Source of the DNA: Zobellia barbeyronii | GTDB lineage: Bacteria > Bacteroidota > Bacteroidia > Flavobacteriales > Flavobacteriaceae | Assembly: GCF_018603515.1 (NCBI RefSeq) | Contig: NZ_JACATN010000002.1 | Coordinates: 310,001 to 374,000, forward strand | Length of the DNA stretch: 64,000 bases | Reading direction: 5' to 3' | Part shown: one piece after another, positions 44,203 to 50,439 of the stretch | How the letters are laid out: the number at the start of each line of letters is the position of its first letter | Numbering within the stretch: the first letter of the stretch is position 1 | The notes under the pieces: model-generated | What the model was told of the DNA's origin: nothing | Databases searched by the model: none | What the model saw: only the letters and a program-made list of their open reading frames with translations | Program-made: the position numbers and the translations under genes

Positions 44203-44637
44203 ATGCTAAAGACTCCGGTAATACACCCAACAATTATGGAAGCGCTTGCGCGTTCTGGTCATTTTGCACAAGTTGTCATTGCAGATGGTAATTTACCCGT
44301 TGGCGCTATGACAGGGCCTAACTCCACCACCGTACATCTTAACTTTCGTCCAGGACTTTTAGATGCGCTTACCGTGCTTGAAGGTATACTAGAAGTTTGC
44401 CCAGTACAAGGTGCAATTGTTATGGAAAAGCCTGCAGAAGCTAATGCAGAGATACATGACGCCTATAAAAAATTATTGGGAGATGTAACCTGGGATGAGA
44501 TGGAACGTTGGGCTTTCTATGACAAAATTAGAGACCCTAACACTACCCTAATTATCCAAACGGGAGAACAGCGCCGTTTCGCTAATTTAATCCTAACCGT
44601 TGGTGTAGTGAAAATGGCCGAAGAAAGTGGTTTTTAA
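44203..44637 (+). CDS. RbsD/FucU family sugar mutarotase-like protein
   Basis: About 144 residues from the chosen start MLKTPVIHPTIMEALARSGHF. A longer frame from a GTG at 44167 begins inside the terminator hairpin and is rejected. The family signature is ALARSGHFAQVVIADGNLPVG, with the catalytic His, then LDALTVLEGILEV and FANLILTVGVVKM. RbsD and FucU interconvert pyranose, furanose or anomeric forms of ribose and fucose. The sugar used here is unknown; this size is closer to FucU. It stands between terminators as a single gene. Confidence 0.88.
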   Translation: MLKTPVIHPTIMEALARSGHFAQVVIADGNLPVGAMTGPNSTTVHLNFRPGLLDALTVLEGILEVCPVQGAIVMEKPAEANAEIHDAYKKLLGDVTWDEMERWAFYDKIRDPNTTLIIQTGEQRRFANLILTVGVVKMAEESGF

Positions 44638-44830
44638 GGGTTTGAAGTTCGTTAACAGAAAGTTGAGTTTAGTGTTTTTGATTTAATTTAAAAACGAAAA
44701 TAAAAGTTTTGGCTAAGTGACTGATTGAAAGTTAACTATTAATTTCCGTACTAACCACTGCCAAGATGCTAGCCATCATTACTAAGGCAATTAATTTACA
44801 ACGGTGATTTTTGATTAGAAACAGTTAATT

Positions 44831-45478
44831 ATGAACAACAAAAGAAATATTAAAATTCTAATACTACTTGGTCTATTGGGTTCTGTACTAGTTGGTATTG
44901 GCGAATATTTATTGCACTTTTTACCTGGAGGTCCAGAAGGTGAAGTAAGTATGTTAGAGCACGTACCTTTAAAGCGAGCAAGTATAGGACATTTTTTTGC
45001 AGTATTTGGAGCTCCTTTATATTTTGCTGGTTATTATGGGCTTAGAGATTTTTTTAAAAAATCTAATGAAACCTTAGCTAACCTGCTTATGATATTAGGT
45101 GTTTTAGCATTTTTTATTGGTGGTATTTGGATATCCTCTAGATATTTTGCTGCTGAAGTATTACAGCGAAGTCAAGGTACTGCTGACTATGCCTTTTACC
45201 TTCAATCTTATGAAGATCATTATCAGGTTTTAGTCTGGGCTTTAAGAATAATAATAGCCCTTTTATCTGTGGTATATGTATTACTGATTATGAAAAACAA
45301 ACAGGGGTTGCCTAAATGGTTGGCTATATTTAACCCTCTAGTACTTTTGATAATCATAATTTCTTCTTTGGTCTGGCTTAAGCCTTTAGGTATTCACATT
45401 GCGCCTATAGCTATGAACGTAACCCATTGTATTTTCTTTAGCATTCTACTATTTCAACTTAAAAAACAAACCAATTAA
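44831..45478 (+). CDS. Membrane protein, probable DUF6796 family
   Basis: 215 residues with about six hydrophobic segments (about 9-27, 55-71, 82-103, 131-152, 163-181, 192-210). The soluble motifs GEYLLHFLPGGPEGEV and the loop before RASIGHFFAVFGAPLYFAGYYGLRDFF match my memory of DUF6796, an uncharacterised Bacteroidota membrane family. Conserved His residues in the first loop could bind a ligand. One base separates it from the downstream VCBS gene, so they form an operon with the next two genes. Confidence 0.7.
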   Translation: MNNKRNIKILILLGLLGSVLVGIGEYLLHFLPGGPEGEVSMLEHVPLKRASIGHFFAVFGAPLYFAGYYGLRDFFKKSNETLANLLMILGVLAFFIGGIWISSRYFAAEVLQRSQGTADYAFYLQSYEDHYQVLVWALRIIIALLSVVYVLLIMKNKQGLPKWLAIFNPLVLLIIIISSLVWLKPLGIHIAPIAMNVTHCIFFSILLFQLKKQTN

Positions 45479-45479
45479 T

Positions 45480-47108
45480 ATGAAGATTTTAAAGTATTTA
45501 TTTTTTAGCGTTTTAGGGCTAATTCTGTTAATCATATTGTTTGTGCTTTTTCGTTTTGGAATGGATGGCAATAACCCTTATAATAATGAGATTGATGATA
45601 ATTTAATTCCCACATTTAGTGAAGCCTCTATTGAGTTTATACAACAACACAACGGAGAAGAATCTCTTCCTGTAATAGCTTCTGCTTTAATAGATATTGA
45701 TAATGACGGTGTAGATGAATTGTTTTTAGGTGGTGGGTATAATCAACAAGATGAACTTTTTAAATACAAAGACGGTTCTTTTACCTCCATTTCAAAAAGT
45801 GTGAATCTTAAAGAAAAAGAAAACCTTACCACCTTAGGCTCTGCTTCTGCTGATTTTGACAATAATGGCTTTTCAGACTTAATCATTTCTCGTGAAGACG
45901 GTATAACCATATACTATAATACTGACGGAAAATTTACACCTAAAAAGGTAGACTACCCTTTAGCGGATAACGCTTCTCCACTTGGATTTGCATTAGGAGA
46001 TGTAAACAAAGATGGGAATATTGATATTTTTATCTCAAACTATATCCGTAAAAAACAAATGGTAGGCCAAAACAACTTCAGTAAAACATATGGCCCAATA
46101 AGTCAATTATTATTTAATAATGGAGACAACACCTTTAAAGACATTACAAAGGAATCTGGCTTAACATACCAGCACAATACCTTTATGGGAATTTTTGTAG
46201 ATATTGATAATGACTCTTGGCTTGATTTGGTTGTTGCTCATGATACTGGTGAAGTAAGAACGTACAAGAATAATGGTGACACGACTTTTACTATGAAACC
46301 TAACCCAACTACAGACAAATACGGCTACCCCATGGGAATTGCGGTAGGAGATTATAATAATGATGGTAATGTTGATTTTATGTTTTCTAATACTGGTTCA
46401 ACAGCTCCTCATTTTTTAGCAAGAGGCACGGTAGATGAAAGTGATTTTGATTCTGATTGGATATTCTTTGAAAATAAAGGAAACTTTATTTTTGAAAATG
46501 TAGCCAAGAAGATTGAGGTAAGTGATTATGAATTTTCTTGGGGAGCAGCAATGGCTGATATGAATAACGATGGCTTTCAAGAACTGATTGTTGCGGAGAA
46601 TTACGTAGAATTCCCGCCACATAAACTTTTTAAATTACCTGGCCGTTTTCTTACCCAAAAAGCCGGCCATACTTTTGTAGCTACAGAAAGTAAGAGTGGT
46701 GTTGTAAATAAAAACTTTGGAATTACACCACTGGTTAGTGATTTTAACTTAGATGGGTACCTAGATTTAGTATGGGTAAATATAGCTTCACCCACAAAAG
46801 TATTTATGAATACTGGTGGTAAAAACAACTATATTAAATTGCGATTTGCAGAAAACGCTAAGAACATAGGAGCAAAAGTTATAGTAACTACCAACTCAGG
46901 GAAGATCCTTACTGAAGATTATATCATAGGAGAAGGATTAGTGTCCGATCAATCAGCAAGTGTACATTTTGGTTTAGGAAAGGAGCAGATTAAAAATATC
47001 CAAATAAGATATATAAATGGTGAAACGCAAAATTTAGAAGATTTTAAAATTAACACAACAACTCTTGTTCCCGAGATTATAGTAAAGGAGACCACAGATG
47101 TCCAGTAA
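45480..47108 (+). CDS. VCBS/FG-GAP repeat protein with ASPIC/UnbV C-terminus
   Basis: 542 residues with an N-terminal membrane anchor (about 3-22, FFSVLGLILLIILFVLF). Repeats carrying DxDxDG-type calcium loops run through the protein: DIDNDGVDELFLGG, DFDNNGFSDLIIS, DVNKDGNIDIFIS, DIDNDSWLDLVVA, DYNNDGNVDFMFS, DMNNDGFQELIVA and DFNLDGYLDLVWV, forming a beta-propeller. The C-terminal 75 residues (GAKVIVTTNSGKIL, GLVSDQSASVHFGLG) are an ASPIC/UnbV domain. The function is not known; it is probably periplasmic or surface-exposed. It overlaps the next gene by 11 bases. Confidence 0.92.
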   Translation: MKILKYLFFSVLGLILLIILFVLFRFGMDGNNPYNNEIDDNLIPTFSEASIEFIQQHNGEESLPVIASALIDIDNDGVDELFLGGGYNQQDELFKYKDGSFTSISKSVNLKEKENLTTLGSASADFDNNGFSDLIISREDGITIYYNTDGKFTPKKVDYPLADNASPLGFALGDVNKDGNIDIFISNYIRKKQMVGQNNFSKTYGPISQLLFNNGDNTFKDITKESGLTYQHNTFMGIFVDIDNDSWLDLVVAHDTGEVRTYKNNGDTTFTMKPNPTTDKYGYPMGIAVGDYNNDGNVDFMFSNTGSTAPHFLARGTVDESDFDSDWIFFENKGNFIFENVAKKIEVSDYEFSWGAAMADMNNDGFQELIVAENYVEFPPHKLFKLPGRFLTQKAGHTFVATESKSGVVNKNFGITPLVSDFNLDGYLDLVWVNIASPTKVFMNTGGKNNYIKLRFAENAKNIGAKVIVTTNSGKILTEDYIIGEGLVSDQSASVHFGLGKEQIKNIQIRYINGETQNLEDFKINTTTLVPEIIVKETTDVQ

Positions 47109-47475
47109 AACAATTAGTATACTTATTACGCTTGTTTTCAGTTTTGGAATCTATGGAGCTGGCGGGTTAGTCAATAAAGAGTACATGCTAAAGCAGGTAT
47201 GCCCACAAATTTTGGGCATACCTGCTTGTTATATTATTATGGCATGTTTAATTATTCCACTTATAGCACATCTATTCAAGTTAAGTAATTATGTATATTT
47301 TATTGGAACAGGTATTGCTTTAACAATTGCAACTTATGGCACTATATCTCAATTAATTGGCATTGCAGATTGCCCCAAAACCAGTAACGGCATACCCATG
47401 TGCTATATATCTTTCCTTATATTTTTGACTTTAGTTGTTTTAAAATGGATTAGTGTTAAAACAACGGATGCCTAA
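47098..47475 (+). CDS. Small membrane protein with tandem CPx-GIPxCYI motifs
   Basis: 125 residues with four hydrophobic segments. Each pair is preceded by a similar loop: CPQILGIPACYIIMACL (first) and CPKTSNGIPMCYISFLI (second), so the protein is an internal duplication with two Cys in each loop. The paired cysteines could form disulfides or bind a metal or cofactor. I do not recognise the family. It overlaps the VCBS gene by 11 bases and ends a three-gene operon. The first loop is encoded by a perfect 15-bp inverted repeat. Confidence 0.72.
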   Translation: MSSKTISILITLVFSFGIYGAGGLVNKEYMLKQVCPQILGIPACYIIMACLIIPLIAHLFKLSNYVYFIGTGIALTIATYGTISQLIGIADCPKTSNGIPMCYISFLIFLTLVVLKWISVKTTDA

Positions 47476-47502
47476 CAAAGCCTTTGGTCAAAACGGGCTT
47501 TG
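47476..47502 (+). terminator. Weak hairpin after the membrane protein gene
   Basis: Stem CAAAGCC/GGCTTTG of seven bp with a 13-base loop but no T-run; a possible weak terminator. Confidence 0.4.
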
Positions 47503-47550
47503 AAACTTAAACTAAAGTTTACACCTATTCACTACTTTGAATACAATGTT

Positions 47551-48423
47551 CTATAATTCTAAAATCGATTTTATTAAATCGTTATTTAAAATATCATTAA
47601 TAATTTTTGATGATTGTAAAGGTGTTTGTGCAGGATGACTTTGAAATACTTTTTTATTCAGTTCATCTACCGTATTAGTAAATGTAATAGCTTTCTTTTT
47701 TGAGATTTCACTAATTTTAGATGTATGCCTCGTATTGAATTTTAAATTATCAGGATCTACTTTTCCTTCACTTATATAACCTCTTGTTTTTTTGGAACAT
47801 CTACAAGGGTTATCAGAATTAACCAATCCACATCTCTTGTTCATCCAATTATAAAGTTCTTTTCGAGTTCTGGTTAGTTTAACTCTAAAATTACCTGGTG
47901 TAATTCCTAAAATTTCTCCTCCAAGAATATGCCCTATTTCAAACATTTCTCCTAGAATATAAATCATTCTTTGTTCTTTTGATAAACAAAGTAACATACC
48001 TGTGGTACAATTAATTCTAATCTCTTCAATAGTGTCTTTAAGCTCCTTTTCTTCCTGCTCGTTTAAATCGGAACTAGGAACGTTGTCTATAGTATTAAAA
48101 TAGTTTTCAAAGCTTACAAACCTCAATTTTGAGCTTTGCTTTTTACTATTAATAAAATGATTAACCGTAATTCTATATAACCATGTAGTGAATTTACTTT
48201 CGCTTTTAAATTTTGATAAAGCTGTAATTATTTTTATAAAAACTTCTTGCGTTAAATCTTCTGCATCCTCAACATTACCTACCATTTTAAGGGCTAGGTT
48301 ATATACAAAAAGTTGATGACGAATAATAAGAGTCTGAAGTGCTTTCTTATCACCATCTATTGATAATGTAACCAATTTAGAGTCATCAAAGTCTGTATAA
48401 TTATCTGAAAGTAAATCTGTCAT
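47551..48423 (-). CDS. ECF sigma factor with C-terminal extension
   Basis: 290 residues, long for an ECF sigma (usually about 180). Region 2 is visible as LIIRHQLFVYNLALKMVGNVEDAEDLTQEVFIKIITALSKFKSESKFTTWLYRITVNHF, and region 4 in the TLSKEQRMIYILGEMFEIG-type helix followed by ILGITPGNFRVKLTRTRKELYNWM. The extension of about 90 residues begins with a Cys-rich segment (RCGLVNSDNPCRCSKKTRGYI) that may sense a signal or replace an anti-sigma factor. It lies 62 bp after an SDR gene; no anti-sigma gene is next to it. Confidence 0.87.
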   Translation of the reverse strand: MTDLLSDNYTDFDDSKLVTLSIDGDKKALQTLIIRHQLFVYNLALKMVGNVEDAEDLTQEVFIKIITALSKFKSESKFTTWLYRITVNHFINSKKQSSKLRFVSFENYFNTIDNVPSSDLNEQEEKELKDTIEEIRINCTTGMLLCLSKEQRMIYILGEMFEIGHILGGEILGITPGNFRVKLTRTRKELYNWMNKRCGLVNSDNPCRCSKKTRGYISEGKVDPDNLKFNTRHTSKISEISKKKAITFTNTVDELNKKVFQSHPAQTPLQSSKIINDILNNDLIKSILEL

Positions 48424-48441
48424 CTCATTAAAATTTTTAAA

Positions 48442-48473
48442 AGCCTCATTCTTAAATGTATTAAAATGAGGCT
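48442..48473 (-). terminator. Hairpin between the SDR and sigma factor genes
   Basis: Minus-strand stem AGCCTCATT (48473-48465) and AATGAGGCT (48450-48442) followed by TTTTAAAAATTTT. It can terminate SDR transcripts or attenuate entry into the sigma gene 19 bp on. Confidence 0.65.
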
Positions 48474-48484
48474 AATGAATAGTA

Positions 48485-49234
48485 TTATATAGAGTTAATT
48501 CCTCCATGTACAGGAATCTCTTCACCAATTATATATGAAGAATCGTCTGAAGCCAAAAACAATACTGCTTTTGCTACTTCTTCAGGATTTCCAAAACGTT
48601 TTAATGCCGTTTGTGCTGTAATAGCTTCTGCTGCACCGGCAAGTACATCATCTGGCAAACCAATTTTACCCCAAAATGGTGTTCCTATTGGACCAGGGCT
48701 TACTGCGTTTACGCGTATTCCTCTGTCTGCAAGTTCTGCAGAAGCAACACGAACTAATGATCTTAAAGCTGCTTTACTAGCACTTAATAAACTACTCCCA
48801 CCAAAACCAACTTCGTTTAAATAAGACGTAGTTATAATTACGGAAGCATTATCATTTAAATTTTTAATTCCTTTTTGTAATGTAAAAAATGACCCTTTAA
48901 AGTTAACATCCATCATGTCATCAAAAAATGCCTCATCTGTATCTGCTACAGGGGCTAATTTTCCTTTTCCTACATTAATGAATAATGTATCAACTCTTCC
49001 AAATTTAGATTTGGTTTCTGCAAATAACCTTTCTAAATCAGCATGCTTTGTAACATCTCCTTTTACAGCATGGCTATTAGACCCTAATTGTTTTACCGCA
49101 GCATCTAAAGCTTCTTGACCTCTACTAAAAAGAACCACTTTTGCTCCGTTATTAATAAATTCTTGAGCTGTTGCTAAACCAATACCACTTGCACCTCCTG
49201 TAATAACGGCTACTTTACCTTCTAATTTTCCCAT
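48485..49234 (-). CDS. SDR family protein, catalytic Tyr replaced
   Basis: About 249 residues from MGKLEGKVAVITGGASGIG; an in-frame ATG ten codons upstream (49264) is the alternative start. Rossmann fold with GGASGIG, NVGKG in place of NNAG and the Ser in VIITTSYLNEVG. The Tyr-x-x-x-Lys region reads LLSASKAALRSL, so the Tyr is Leu while the Lys is kept. It may need a different acid/base residue or be non-catalytic. It is upstream of the ECF sigma gene on the same strand with a hairpin between. Confidence 0.85.
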   Translation of the reverse strand: MGKLEGKVAVITGGASGIGLATAQEFINNGAKVVLFSRGQEALDAAVKQLGSNSHAVKGDVTKHADLERLFAETKSKFGRVDTLFINVGKGKLAPVADTDEAFFDDMMDVNFKGSFFTLQKGIKNLNDNASVIITTSYLNEVGFGGSSLLSASKAALRSLVRVASAELADRGIRVNAVSPGPIGTPFWGKIGLPDDVLAGAAEAITAQTALKRFGNPEEVAKAVLFLASDDSSYIIGEEIPVHGGINSI

Positions 49235-49314
49235 TGCTTTATTTTTTTTTAATAAGTTGAACATAATTTCATTGTTATATCTATTACTAGGACAATGAAA
49301 AAGAAGAGGTGTTA

Positions 49315-49322
49315 CAAAACTA
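49315..49322 (-). promoter_or_regulatory. -7 promoter element of the SDR/sigma genes
   Basis: Minus-strand TAGTTTTG, about 50 bp before the upstream possible start of the SDR. No good -33 element. Confidence 0.4.
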
Positions 49323-49598
49323 GATGAAAACAGAAACGCATTAAAGCACGGTGCATGATTAATTAACTGGTTCTATACTACTTATAAAACTACAGTAGAT
49401 TTCCTATTGGGTTTTCTTTACTGAGTTCGTTGCTTAACAATAGAAAAACCATTGAGGATATGCCACAACTCTACCCCTGGTTCTTTTGCTTTTGCCAACT
49501 TTACTACCTACTTTAGATAACTATACACAACTGGGTATATATTCCGGAAATCACAGTAATATTATACTCTGCAGGCTGTGTCTTTCGTGAGATATACC

Positions 49599-49614
49599 TG
49601 GGCTGTTGCCCAGT
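49599..49614 (+). promoter_or_regulatory. Leader stem-loop before the agmatinase-like gene
   Basis: CTGGGC, loop TGTT, GCCCAG: a six-bp GC-rich hairpin ending 12 bases before the ATG at 49627, next to the ribosome-binding region. It could restrict translation. Confidence 0.45.
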
Positions 49615-49626
49615 AATAGAAATAGA

Positions 49627-50403
49627 ATGCAAAAAATAAGTATACAGGGAATAAAATTCGACGAAAAATCTTCTTATCAAAAAGGACCTAAACTAGCTCC
49701 GCCAATAATTAGAGAAGCTTTGAATTGTGGTTCTGCAAATATGTATGCAGAAAACTTAGTCAGCATAGAAAATTCAGCAATTGATGATAAAGGTGATTTT
49801 GACATAGCTGAATACTTTGATATTGAGCGAATAACGAAAAAACACCTTAATTCTGGTGCTAAGATTTTAACTCTTGGTGGGGACCATTCCATAACATTCC
49901 CTATAATTAAAGCTCATAACGAGAAATACCCCAAATTGGACATTCTTCATATTGATGCACACTGTGATTTATATGACCATTTTGAAGGAGATAAGTATTC
50001 TCATGCTTGTCCTTTTGCAAGAATTATGGAAAATGGATTTGCTGTTAAATTAGTTCAAGTTGGAATTAGAACATTAAATACACATCAGGCCCAACAGGCC
50101 GATAAATTTAATGTTGAAATACATCAAATGAAGGATTTGGATTTAAGCCAAATTCCAAAATTTAAAAACCCTTTATATATCTCTTTGGACATGGATGGTT
50201 TTGACCCAGCATTTGCTCCTGGAGTTTCTCATCATGAACCCGGAGGATTAACTTCTAGAGAAGTAATAAACTTAATTCAAAACATTGATTCTGAAGTCAT
50301 CGGAGCCGATATTGTTGAGTACAACCCAAATAGAGATTTTCAAAATATGACAGCCTTTTTAGCAGCTAAAATGATGAAAGAAATATTAGCGAAAATGCTA
50401 TAA
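49627..50403 (+). CDS. Arginase/agmatinase family (ureohydrolase) protein
   Basis: About 258 residues from MQKISIQGIKFD (an earlier TTG at 49606 lies inside the leader hairpin). The binuclear manganese motifs are complete: GGDHS in LTLGGDHSITF, DAHCDLYDHF and SLDMDGFDPAFAPG, with the downstream EPGGLTSREV Glu. These enzymes release urea from agmatine, arginine or similar guanidino compounds. Length and EPGG pattern suit agmatinase (SpeB), but formiminoglutamase or guanidinobutyrase are possible. The gene is alone, convergent with the sensor-acyltransferase fusion. Confidence 0.9.
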   Translation: MQKISIQGIKFDEKSSYQKGPKLAPPIIREALNCGSANMYAENLVSIENSAIDDKGDFDIAEYFDIERITKKHLNSGAKILTLGGDHSITFPIIKAHNEKYPKLDILHIDAHCDLYDHFEGDKYSHACPFARIMENGFAVKLVQVGIRTLNTHQAQQADKFNVEIHQMKDLDLSQIPKFKNPLYISLDMDGFDPAFAPGVSHHEPGGLTSREVINLIQNIDSEVIGADIVEYNPNRDFQNMTAFLAAKMMKEILAKML

Positions 50404-50439
50404 ATAATCACCCATTTTTTAAATACAATAGGCGGAGTT

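Larger units (their letters stand above)
49265..49626. other. Intergenic region between divergent genes
   Basis: About 360 bp between the SDR and agmatinase-like genes. On the minus strand TAGTTTTG (49315-49322) is a likely -7 element of the SDR gene. On the plus strand a GC-rich stem-loop lies just before the agmatinase start. No gene seen. Confidence 0.5.

Noticed and set aside
49606-49626. TTG start for the agmatinase-like gene
   Set aside because: It falls in the loop and arm of the leader hairpin and adds residues unlike the family; the ATG at 49627 is preferred.
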